A stretch of 64,000 bases of DNA from Pteria penguin (Eukaryota > Mollusca > Bivalvia > Pterioida > Pteriidae), in assembly GCA_035048485.1 (NCBI GenBank), contig CM068580.1, positions 58,888,983-58,952,982 on the forward strand, read 5' to 3'. Of the stretch, positions 24,030-35,600 are shown one piece after another. How positions within the stretch are numbered: position 1 is the stretch's first letter; every line of letters begins with the position of its first letter. The notes under the pieces were generated by a model. It saw nothing but the letters and a program-made list of their open reading frames with translations. It searched no databases and was not told the DNA's origin. The translations under genes and the position numbers were made by a program.

Positions 24030-24110
24030 ATGTTGTAGGCATTCATTGCGGGCGTGGCTAGCCAACCTGGAGACAATTACATTTCCTGGCTATAATGTCT
24101 CCTACCTGAT
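24030..24110 (+). repeat. Dispersed repeat family C, short copy
   Basis: GGCATTCATTGCGGGCGTGG, CTAGCCAACCTGGAGACAAT and CTCCTACCTGATTTTAG follow the family order. Confidence 0.5.
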
Positions 24111-24339
24111 TTTAGGGATGCGTAAGTGTTCGTCGTGGTATAACACCAAATGTCTGGTAAATTACTTTTAAAATGTTGTAAGAGACAGAAATAAATCATA
24201 TGCCGTAGATGTCAATGATATTTTACAATCCTTGTAAGATGCTCGTTGGTTCGTGTTTTAAGTATTTAAGAAACCTTTAAGAATTATTGTTATGGTTATT
24301 ATTTTTCTCTAATACAATCCTACCAAAATCAATAATCAG

Positions 24340-24485
24340 TGTTTATATGATTGGTTGGTTAATTGATCGGGATTGAATAAACATCACTTTCAACAATTTT
24401 TCAGTAAATAGTGACTTGGAAACATGAGGCAATATACTTCTTGAACATAGTGGTGAAACCCAAGAATCGAACCCTGATCGCCTTC
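24340..24485 (-). mobile_element. SINE family B, diverged antisense copy
   Basis: Shares ATTGGTTGGTTAATTGAT, AACATCACTTTCAACAATTT, TTCAGTAAATAGTGACTTGG, AACATAGTGGTGAAACCC and AATCGAACCCTGATCGCC with the copy at 4728-4889. The tRNA start is decayed. Confidence 0.55.
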
Positions 24486-25305
24486 ACCGAAAACATGCGC
24501 AAAGTATATAACATATATATGGTATTTACAATTGTTTCATGAAATAAAGTATGTTTTTTTACTGTTTGGGTGCTGCATTTTGTATCAAGGCTTTGACAGT
24601 TTGACAAGGATACAGACAATTTGCAGATTCCCTTTAAATCAACTTTATTATCTTCCATTTCTTCAGAAGGATACAGACGATAGGTAGATTTCTGTTTAAT
24701 GCAACATTATTATCTATCATTTCTTCCAATACCACTGACCTAAGCAATGACTCGGTAATATATTGTTACGTGCATCAATGAGTTCGTTTATCATCATTGC
24801 TGATGACGGTTTCACACTTGGACATTGAAATGAATTTGAAGTAATGTACTGTTATAGTTTAGTTTATTGAGAAGTGTCTAACAATCTATATGTACATATA
24901 AAGTTAGTTACTCACAAGATATGTATAAATTTTGGATAAAAACTGAACTTTTTACTTGGCAAGTGAAACTGAAAAAATGCTTAACATTCATTCTTTAGTA
25001 AAGAAAACTAAGCGCGAAAAAGGTGTGTTTCGAAATAACAGGTGTAGAGTAAGTGATGTCATAGATAATAATTTTGAACTAACGGTAATCGATTTTGACG
25101 TAAATGGACAATAGCAATTAAGATTCACAATGATATATTTATGCCAAGATGAACATAGAAATGAGTTCAGAAAAAACAGGAAAAGACAATGAAGTAGAGG
25201 AGTCTCTGAAGTCATAAGAAATTGACAACTTGCACATTTCGAAAGTTGAATCATTTTTTCTGTCTCCTTATGGAATGACATTATAAGTGAATATCTGCTG
25301 TTTAC

Positions 25306-25306
<1 letters not shown>
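24486..25306. other. Intergenic, nothing recognised
   Basis: A short direct duplication AAGGATACAGACRAT..GCAGATT/TAGATT recurs around 24607 and 24668. Otherwise nothing is supported. Confidence 0.4.

Positions 25307-25389
<83 letters not shown>
25307..25389. repeat. (AT)n microsatellite, about 41 units
   Basis: An uninterrupted alternating TA/AT tract. It creates the YIYIYI runs seen in translated frames. Confidence 0.97.
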
Positions 25390-25391
<2 letters not shown>

Positions 25392-25880
25392 TCAAAATAT
25401 TACTACTCTGCTTTGTGTAATATTTGACTTGATTGGGGCAAGAAACATAACTCGTACTGGTACTGCACCGACCAGTGTGCACCCGGTTTGCATACCCGTA
25501 CAGCAATTGATGAAGTTCGCTGGAATCCAGCCAAACATCCGGGCTTCTCCCACTTTCCAGACAACGCCGAGGAGTAAGCACCTGAAAATTTTTTGTCCCA
25601 CCCACCCACAGCTATCGCTACTCTGACAAGTTCTTTCTCTGTGCATCATTTTTGTAGCGAGTTCATGTCATTTCAACTAAGCCAGTGCTGCAAGCCCACG
25701 TCACGTTGCACAAGCTAGATTCAGCTGTCGCCTTCTCCGAATACCCCTGCCCAAAAGACTGAAGAACCTCCCATGCCCACATTGTCGTGGTGGTTCAAGA
25801 TCTCACCATTCCAGGATTCTAGGAATAGTTCTACTTATTGCGTTTAACCACTCAATACATAAACTTTTTTAATTTCCATT
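25390..25880. other. Unassigned GC-richer island
   Basis: This stretch is clearly richer in C and G than its surroundings (for example CACTTTCCAGACAACGCCGA, TCCCACCCACCCACAG, CCCATGCCCACATTGTCGTG) and has moderately long frames on both strands. Those frames are interrupted by stops and match no family I recognise. It may be a decayed mobile-element coding fragment or a transferred segment. Confidence 0.3.
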
Positions 25881-26430
25881 TCAGCGCGCATGGAGAATCC
25901 ACCCGGTGTTTCTGGAATAATAACTACTAAATATAAACTGGTAATGATAAAATATTGTTACATAAGTGAAACTAAAGTTCCTAAAGGTAGAGTTTAAGGT
26001 TGTTGAAGATTTGATTATGTAACTACTATCGATCTGAGTAATTCTGAATTCATTATTATGAGTACATGTACATTGATTTAGCGATCGGTAAAGTGGACCA
26101 ACAAGTGGTCTGTCCTTGCTAATTTGCATCCACAGTTGCTTGTTGATCTGACAAGGTTAATTATTTATGATGATGTCGGTTACTCAGAATTTAATATGTT
26201 ATTGTACTTAAAATCCACCGTGACCATATATATTGCCAATAAAATATTACACTTAATTCATATGTTAATTGCTATTTAACAAGACATATTCAGTTTGGAC
26301 AATTAATTATAGTCATGCACTTCTTCGTCGTTTTTACGACTTAAAATTGAAACATGCTAAAGACCGGGAAATGGCAGTTATCAAAGTGACGTAAGACCAC
26401 AATAAATAAATAAATAAATATATATTTATC

Positions 26431-26770
26431 TATTTATTGTCTGCATTCATAGCTGGCGTGGCTGGCCAAAAATAAATGCTTACTCCATCCAGATACCTTC
26501 TCTCATTTCGGATTTTCAGAGGCTATGAATGTCCACAATGATGCCTTGTTGAGGGTGTCTTATATAGTGACATAGATGTGGCGTCGTATATGATAAATTA
26601 TGATTTAATGTTTTGGGGCAGTCATGAAGGGTGTGCTTAGCCAAACAGGAAACCTTTGCTTCTTCCGGGTACCTGTTCTGGCTCACCTCTGACTTTCAGC
26701 GGTCTAGATTATTATCCACAGTGATATGCGAGTTCATTCAGTGATATAGCATCGGCTCTTGGCATTCTGG
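26431..26770 (+). repeat. Two consecutive family C repeats
   Basis: Copy 1 (about 26431-26600) has TGCATTCATAGCTGGCGTGG, CCAAAAATAAATGCTTACTCC and GAATGTCCACAATGATGCC. Copy 2 (about 26610-26770) has GTCATGAAGGGTGTGCTTAG, CCAAACAGGAAACC, TTATTATCCACAGTGATATG and TAGCATCGG. Both run in the same orientation. An (AAAT)n tract precedes them at 26401. Confidence 0.55.
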
Positions 26771-28130
26771 AAGATATGATGATATTTTTTCCTTCTTTTG
26801 GCTTTACATCGGAAATAATTATATTTTATTATAGATCTAGTATTTCACTTCTTTATAGTGATCACAGAAGAATTTGTAATAATAGTGATGTTCTTCTTTA
26901 TGGAATATATGAATTTCGTTATATTTTTTCAACTTCTCTTCATTACCAAAAGACTCTTGCCAAAAACATCTTTGTTCATACTATATTCGTATATGAATTG
27001 TCACATTTGGTTTTATTTAAATAGGGAAAAATCTATAAAAAGTGACAATTTTACCGAAATCATACGTATGTACATGTGTATGCGTGTTCATTTCACGATT
27101 TGAGAAAACTTTCTTATCGTCCCCACGTGTTTGTAAGATTGCTAATAGATGATCGCATCTGCCCTCAAAATAGTTTTTGTTTACCGGTGTATGCACATGA
27201 ATGTGTTTAATTGCCAAAGATTCATTGAATCTGTAGCATCTGGAAATTCAGTCTGGGGCAGGTTTCCCCCAAAAGGATATTTACAACTTTTTTTCAAAGG
27301 ATTTTTTTTACTTCTCAACAAAACGGTTCTCTGCCAGGCTATTAAAATCCTCTTCTTCCTGCTTGCACCGATTTTCAACCCCGCTCCGCTGTTTTTTCTT
27401 TCTTTCTTTTTCTTTTTTCTCTTTCTTTCTTTCTTTTTTTTTTTTGTATTTTATCAATTTTATTTCACTTATTTTTATTTTGTATTTATTTATGCATTTT
27501 CATGTGTTTGTTTGTTTGAGTTTTTTTTTTTAAATTCACGATGTACGAAAATGGCTACAAACAGAAATTCCGCAACTTGTAACACTTCATTACTTCCATA
27601 AGACAATATAAATAAAACTGTGATAGTTGATAATGACATTATTCAGTGTTTGCGCTTATTCAGTTCGGTTAGGTATCTGACGCCGGAGTCATTGTTTTTA
27701 TAACACGTCAAACAGTTTCCATGGAGGCAGCTTCACTTTTGTCCTTTCATTTCCCGCAATTTTACATCGGTTTCCATAGAACTACTAATTTACGTCACTA
27801 TTCTACGTCAGATACCTACTTTAAGGGTAGATAACTCTTTGCTACCAAAGATGGTCCTGAACATAAACTGTGGTTAATTCAGAGACATGCCATCGGAGAC
27901 ATGTTTGTCTCTGGTTAATTCAGTGGACAATTTCACATTCAGGGATAGGCAATGGACAGAAGAAATTATGCTGTAGCTAGAGTCTATTTTCTCCATTGGA
28001 TTCGAATCTATTCTGAACTGTTTGAAGCCCTGAGAGCAGCTGACTCTACATTATGCTATTCTATCTTATAAGGAGATAATTTGCAGTAGTGTAAGATATG
28101 GAAAGCGTCTGTGATATAATAATTGTGTGT
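26771..28130. other. Intergenic, with pyrimidine tracts and one foldback
   Basis: A T/C-rich tract spans about 27385-27445. An inverted pair, AGGTATCTGACG at 27671 and CGTCAGATACCT ending 27817, encloses 147 bp. The sequence after it (AGGGTAGATAACTCTTT) resembles the inner end of the MITE at 41574-41769. No gene was found. Confidence 0.45.
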
Positions 28131-28247
28131 CAGTGGCGAATTTAGAGGGGGAGCAGGGGCCCCTTTTCGCCACAAAATGGCTGAGTAGTTTGACTAAAGC
28201 ACATGTGCCCCCCCCCTTTTTTTTCGAAAATCCTAAATCCACCACTG
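28131..28247. mobile_element. Short MITE, hAT-like ends
   Basis: The inverted ends are CAGTGGCGAATTTAG and CTAAATCCACCACTG around a C/G-run core. CAGTGGCGGAT-type termini are common in hAT-derived MITEs. The flanking 8-mers do not match, so the class is provisional. Confidence 0.5.
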
Positions 28248-28910
28248 TGTATAGTGCTTTGAAAGTTATGTAAGATGCGCGGGCAGGTGATAACGTTACA
28301 TTTATTTGAATGCACATGTTTTCATTAGATGATGGTGGCATAAGTTATGGTGATGCATGTAAGCATTTGTATCTTTGGATTTCACCAGACGGTTAAGGTT
28401 TTGAGTATGCGTGACAGAAACTTGTATGTCATGACGCTCCTTATGCCTACTTAGGGTACGTGTACATCATTACTTTTTTGTCATTGTTTTTTAAATTATG
28501 ATTTTGTAGTTTTTGTGATATTGTATTTATAATCGATTTTGTCACATTATGTATGAAATATTTTTATGACTGCATGTGCTCTTATTATGTTTTATTATAC
28601 ATTTTCAGAATACCATCTATATTCCATTCGTTCTCCATTCATTGCATCACGTTGTGTGCTATTTCATGACCATATATACATATATATAAAGTATAACGCA
28701 ATATTTAATTGAAATGAACAAAATACACTCTATTTAAAGCCATCTTTCAGGGGAAATTTTACTCGGCGACATGATACAGTACACATTTACTTCGAATGTT
28801 TTGTCCCCTGTACTCTGGATAGTCAATTAAATCAAATGATAATATATATAATTCTTTACATGAAATAAATCTTAATCACAATATATCTTTACAAGAAGCA
28901 CAAGATACAA
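28248..28910. other. Intergenic, nothing recognised
   Basis: AT-rich, no exon. Confidence 0.4.
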
Positions 28911-29000
28911 AAAGAAAGACAACTACGGCAACGTAAGATTAAAGAGGTCAGTGTCCAATCGGAATCGAGAGCACGGGTTCGAGCGGTAAGATTGAATTTT
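28911..29000. repeat. 90 bp repeat shared with 61371-61462
   Basis: Shared blocks are AAAGAAAGACAACTA, TCCAATC(G/A)GAATCGAGAGCA and GAGCGGTAAG(A/G)TTGAAT. It includes a CCAAT box. Each copy lies several hundred bases upstream of a plus-strand ATG (29678 and 61933). Confidence 0.6.
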
Positions 29001-29499
29001 AACATTATGGACAGGAGACCCACATTCTATATGACGTACATACATGTATTATAAACTGCTGGATGTATAGAGTGAACATGATCGAGGTAAGTACATTATA
29101 GATCTACTTAGTAACTTATAAAGTCTAAGTAAATTAATCTTTTCAGTCTCGGAGTCAGACCCAGTTTTACATGTTAGATCTAGTCAGACTAGTGTCAGTC
29201 ATCCTCTGTTATGAATTTTATGATTTTCAATCCTGTTTTGCCTGTATCAATATATTTATTATATTAAATGATGTTGTTCACAATCCTTTTATTAAATTTG
29301 CAATGGCTGGTTGTATTAAACGCCACTCTACACAAGAGTGTGTGTCAGCAGAGGGAAAGGGGGGGGGGGCAATGCCTGCATTATTCTGTTATTCATATTT
29401 TTGTCGGCCAATACAGGGGTTCAGTCTGTGTGTAGTATTGTTTTTACAATCAAACAGAAATATGCCTTTCCCTTTCGGCTTCATTTGCATATAACAAGG

Positions 29500-29677
29500 G
29501 GCCACCGGGCGGGCCGGTCCGGTTGGATATGTCATTTCAAAACCGAAACTTGAATAATCTCCCTTGTACCGGAAGTACAAGTTTACATGAGTTTGAGAGT
29601 GGGGTTAAAAATAGATTTGTGTATTGACCTATTTGGAAAATAAATATAAAAATTTGTGTCTATACTCTGGATTTACA
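29500..29677 (+). promoter_or_regulatory. Candidate promoter/5' UTR of the coiled-coil gene
   Basis: A GC-rich patch (GGGGCCACCGGGCGGGCCGG) and an ETS-type site CCGGAAGT at 29569-29576 lie just upstream of the proposed first ATG, which has a good context (ACAATGG). ETS motifs are common in TATA-less promoters of broadly expressed genes. The transcription start is not defined. Confidence 0.3.
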
Positions 29678-32600
29678 ATGGCAGCTGTAGCAATTGGAGG
29701 TAGGTAGACTAGTTGATTTATCATTGCATATGCTATCAAATAACTGATATTTACCTATTTGAAGCTAATTATGTGGAAATTGTGTGCACATGTAGATCTA
29801 CCCGGTCCGGGGCTTTACAACTTACAGTGCACAAAAATATACAAGTTGTTTGATATACACTGATCAATATTAACTAACTTAGATAAACTTGATAGGCATA
29901 TATTATGATTATTTAGAGTGAATAAATAAACTAAATTTATTTCTTGAAAAATACTCCAAAATTTGACAAATTATCAAACTGGAATGTAGAGCAATGTAAA
30001 AGTCAGCTGGATACTGATAGCAAGGGAATCACCATACATTCCCCAGTCATACATTTCCATACAGCTATCTGTCAGTGCATTTCAAGTACAAAACAACAAT
30101 AGACCCCATCATATTACCTGCAGGACTGACATTTTGAGGGATAAATAGATCACTTCCAGCAATGTGACTTAAAAGAGAAAACTGAAGACATCTGACAAAG
30201 ATGTATGACAAAAATCACCAAGGACATGCACACAAAAAATGCCAAAAGTAGAATATATACTGAAAAACGACATTACAAAAATATTCGATTGTGCTGCGCT
30301 TACAGTGCCGACTTAGGACGGTCATTTGAAGTAAATAACGTCATTCAGTTGGTGTGGTTAACCAGTTTATGGGCGGCCACCTTAAGACACGATCAGTATT
30401 ATTAAATTATGATGTCAAAATTCTTAACAAAACATTGCTATTTGTTGCAAAAACGCAGGTCCCACGCTTAACATGAAAAGGTCTATATTGGTTGGATTAA
30501 TTCACTAGATAATGCTACCACAGGATATCAACAAATCGATGTACATGTGTATGTTATACATCTATAATTTCTTATCTGTTGAAAAACAAATGCATAAGTG
30601 ACACTAGTGTTCTCTTGAAGTTTTCAGCTAATAAAATTAGTTCATGCATATGTATTACTATATATACGGTTCTACATATTACTGAAAATACAGAATTTTA
30701 ACGAAAAGACGGGGACAAAGTACTAAAAACATGCATATACGTAACAAAAAAATGTTTTTGTTGGTGCTTCATGTATATACATATACCTATAGATCCCCAA
30801 ATCAGAAAGTGCCGAAAGTCGTGTTATTAGAGTACAAGCCTGCCTTAAACATGATTATTGTGTATGGAGACAGTGCACAAAATTATAAAATGACAGATCC
30901 TCCTGTTTTCAGATCAAATTATCTTTCCACTTTCTTCCATTTCCAATATAGATCTATGATATAAATTATTTCCCAACATTAAAGGAGAATCTGTAAAATG
31001 TTGAAAAAAAAAACTTGAGTCACTGAGTGAAACCCCCTCCTGTGTTGGTAAGCTTTGGCATACACAACCATACAGTAGTGGCTGCTGGCACACAGTTGTT
31101 GCCGCATATGTTAATTATTATTGCCATTTTTGACAAATAAGGAATAAATACAAGTTAAACACTGGTTACAAAGCGTTTTTTATGTCAATACCATATCATG
31201 ATGCATGCTTTTGGTATATACATGCATGTTTTCGGTACTTTGTCCTGTGTTTTCAGTAAATGTTAGTGTTTTCAGTAATTCGTAGTAACCTATATATATA
31301 AATGTTTGTGTTAATGAAGGTGAGTGTTGAACAGAATGTGAATTTGTGGGTATTTTAATGAACATTGCCATTTTACAAGAGCTAATTGTATCATCCATCA
31401 TGTCTAAGGATTTCAGTGTTGACTTGATTAGAACATGTATTATGTGTTATTTTCCTGGAAGAATAAGTGAAAATAAACAATTTTGATCAGAACTGAGTCG
31501 TTTTCAATTTTGATTTTTTTTTTTATTATAAAATCTTAAATTGAAGTTACACTGTTTGTTCATTACTTTAAACAAAAAAAATTCAAAAAAAGATTCAAAG
31601 GGAAAAAATAGTGGTATCTATTCAGAAATTGAAAGACAGATTTGCACTTTGATTTGTTACAATTCAAATTCTAGAGTTGAAATGTCAATGTTGTCTGTAG
31701 TCACATACTTTTTTCGATAATTTTTAAGAATTTCCACCTGGAATCAAAAGCTTTGAAATCTTTTCAGATGTATAAAGCATACATAGAACATGATATCATT
31801 CAGGTCCTGAAGTTAGCCATCACCCAGTCCCTGACTGATGTTGATTAAAAAGCAAATTGAATGAACAAGAATGCAGACATAATGATTTCTAACTATATAC
31901 ATGGAGGAAATGTGTTTCACTTTACATGTACACTCTCTTGTAGTGGACGACCAAGTTCAAGATTGAATTATCCCAGTAGACTTCCTGGATGTTTGATTAA
32001 TCTTAAGTATTTACTTAAGTATGCACTAAAAGGATAATGGCCTACTGCATACCATGTACATATATCATTTGTCACATGTACTTATTATATGCAGATATCA
32101 TGCTGAGGTCGTGTCCTAGAGATTCCAGGTTTAAGTACTGCCAATGACTCCTTTGTGTCCCCTTTTTCGAACAAGACAGTTATAACCAAGAACTCAAGAT
32201 CTGTGTGATCATAGGCATTGGAACATTAAAAATCCCTAATTGCTTTAAGTGGATTGGTTGCATTCATTTTCATTTCTGTGTGATGCATAAGACTTAAGAC
32301 AGATGTGATCCACGTATGCGTTGAATATTACTGACATCACAGGTCTTACTATAATTACCTGGATACATGTCTCTCCTCTGTGTTAACATAGAGAAGGGAT
32401 GTATCCATGCTATTGTATGGTCTGTGATTTGCATGAATGTAAAGAAAGCAAATGAAACTTAACATGAATAAAGTTCAAATATACGGTACATATGAATACT
32501 CAACAGTTTATTCATTAAACTGAATAAAAAATCAATAAAATTCATGATTTAAAGATGATTTCAGTAATTGTATTTAATTCGTCCTCTTAATGTTAACTGA

Positions 32601-35600
32601 AATAGTAATTAATGTATTTAGAGTCTTTACCAATGATCACAATATATCCTACAATTACATGTAATTAGATAAATATAATTCCCCTTTCCCAGCCATGTAA
32701 AAACATATTTCTAGTGATGTTTTTATTTCAAGTACATGGATGAAATGAGACGCGTGTATTAAAATTGTGATACAAATGTAGAAGGTAAAGGTGTCTTACA
32801 CACATTATTCCTGTTTCGAAGTAGTTTTTTAGTTTTTTTTTTTTTTTTTTTATTTACATTTTTCTAGTCAGTACACAAATCATAACAAAATATTGCAATA
32901 TGATATTTCAATGACTAGATTTTAAGAGAGAAAGAAAAAAGAAGAGAGAAGAGAAATCAACTTTCATGCACACATTCATACCATTATTCAGAATTTACAG
33001 AAATTTTACAAGATAACAACAGTAGACCAGAAAGCAGTAAAAACCGCTCAAAAGAGAAGAAAAAAAAAAAAAATAGAAACAGTTTGGAATAGGTGTAATA
33101 TTGTAAAAAACAAACAGAAAAAGAGGGAATGAATAGTCATTTAGTCACTTAAAAGTGAAAAATTTCTTCCCATTCATCCCAGAGACAACAAAATTTTCTG
33201 AATTCAAAATTTTTAATTGCTATGTATTTAGCAATATTGTATTTGAACTTAATATGGTAGAGTAACCCTCGGAGAGATGGAAGTTTGTTTTGTTTTGAAC
33301 ATACATATATATATTGTTTTGTGTAAAGAATAATAAAGTTTAGGACAAAATTGTTTTTGCAGGGTTTTTCACCAAAAATAACATTTATAGTATTAAATCC
33401 AACTCTTTTAGAAATATTTTCATAAATATGAAGGCTTAGAGAGTTCCAGATGTGTAGAACATAAGAACATTCAAGAAAAAGGTGAGGTATGGTTTCTATG
33501 TTCTCATCACAGAAGGAACAGAGATCTGAGGATTTAATTTTAATTTTTTTAAGATATGCATTAGTGGGTAAGATTCTATGTAAGATGCGATATTGGAGCC
33601 ATTGAACAGAAGTATCTTTAGTAGTTTTAAAACAAGTTTTAAAAAAGTAAGTGGGGTTTGAAAATTCCACAATATGGGATAGTTCATTTTTCCATTTCAA
33701 GATTCCAGAAGGTTGAATGTTTTTTTCATTGAGTAATTTATATATGGATGTAGAACATTTTGAGTTGGAAAAAAAGCACATTAAATGATATGGGATATAT
33801 GGGAGTTCAATTTTTTCATAGCTTTGTGAATTCAGTCCAATTTTTCTTAGGTATACAGAGATTGCACTTGAAATACTATTATACTGCATGGTCCCAATAA
33901 AAATATTGAATTTTCCCTCAAAGTCTTGTTTTGAGAGAATTTTTCCATTATCATCTAGGAAATCATTGATGATTTTGATCTCTTTATTATACCAATTTTG
34001 GAAGAAGATAGGATGTTTATCAATAAGAATATTGGAACTATGCCAAACAGGACTGAATACACCAAGCAAAACAGACTCAGTAGTCAATTTGTAATTGTAC
34101 ATTGTTAAAACTTTATGCCATTCTAAGAAAACATCTTTCCAGAAATCATTAGGGGAAGTTACTGAAGTTTTAAATATAAAGCTATCACCGAAGTTTAAAA
34201 GGAAATCCGAGAAATTTTCTCCAAAGTTAGCTTTAAAAATATGCATCCAAGACTGATTTCCTTTCAGTAATCTCTTTATCCATGTGCATTTCAATGATGA
34301 TAAAAAATTTTCTATATTCACCATATTAAGTCCACCCAACTCATGGTGTTGTGTCATTACATCCCTTTTAACTTTATTACGCTTAGTTCCCCAAATAAAT
34401 CTACAAAAATCTTGGTTTAAGGAAGATAATACTTCCTGTTTAGGATTAGGAAGAGCTAAAAAGAGGTGGTTTAACTTTGGGACAATAATGGTTTTAATAA
34501 CAGTCACTCTTCCAATAGGTGTTAAAATTCTTCTGCTCCATTGCTTCAATTGTGCTTTAATTCTAGGAATTTGTATTTTAAAGTTTAAATCAATAATTTC
34601 ATTTAAATTTACTGAAAAATTTATACCCAATAGTGAGAATTTAGTAGAACCCCATACTAATTTCCATCTACTATGATGAAAAACTTGGTCAGAAAATTTT
34701 TTTGAGCCAATCCAAATGACCTTGGTTTTTGCTGCATTTATTTTTAAGCCTGACATTTTCGAAAAATATTCCAAAGTTTCTAAAGCCATGAAAAGAGATT
34801 TTTTTGAACCATCAAGAAATAAGGAGGTATCATCTGCGTATTGAGAGACTTTATGTTCGAAATTATTAATAACGATACCTTTAATGTCATGATTTTGTTT
34901 AATAAGAATGTATAGCACCTCAGCACAAAGTAGGAAAATATATGGTGCAACCGGATCCCCTTGACGGCAGCCACGACGAATATTAATTTGATCAGAGAGG
35001 AAACCACATTGCAAGACAGAGGCTTTAATTTCATTATTGAGAATTTTTATCCAATCTATTATGTTTTTGCCAAATCCAAAAAAATGTAGAGTTTTGTAGA
35101 CAAAAGACCAAGCAATAGAGTCAAAAGCTTTCTCAAAATCAATTAAAACTAATAAACCCGGTATGTTGTTTTTTTCTGTAAAGGCCATTAGGTCATATAC
35201 GAGCCTGGTGTTTTCCCCAATATACCTACCAGGGAGAAAACCAGTCTGTGAGGGGGATATCAATTCATTCAAAGTACCTTTTATTCGCTGACAAATACAG
35301 CCTGATATCAATTTATAAAAGACATTTAATAAAGTTATGGGTCTCCAATTTGTGAGAAATTGTCTGGGTTTATCACCCTTCGGTATACATGTAATAATTC
35401 CAAGTCTCTGTGATATTGGTAATTTTTTTTTACAAAAAACATCATTGACTGCATTGGTGATAATAGTTTTTAAATCACGCCAAAAAAATTTGAAAAACTC
35501 CGCTGTATACCCATCACTTCCAGGGCTTTTGTTATTTTTCATGTTTTTTAGCACTGAGAGAATCTCTGTTTCACTTATATCATTTTCTAAAGTCTCAGCA

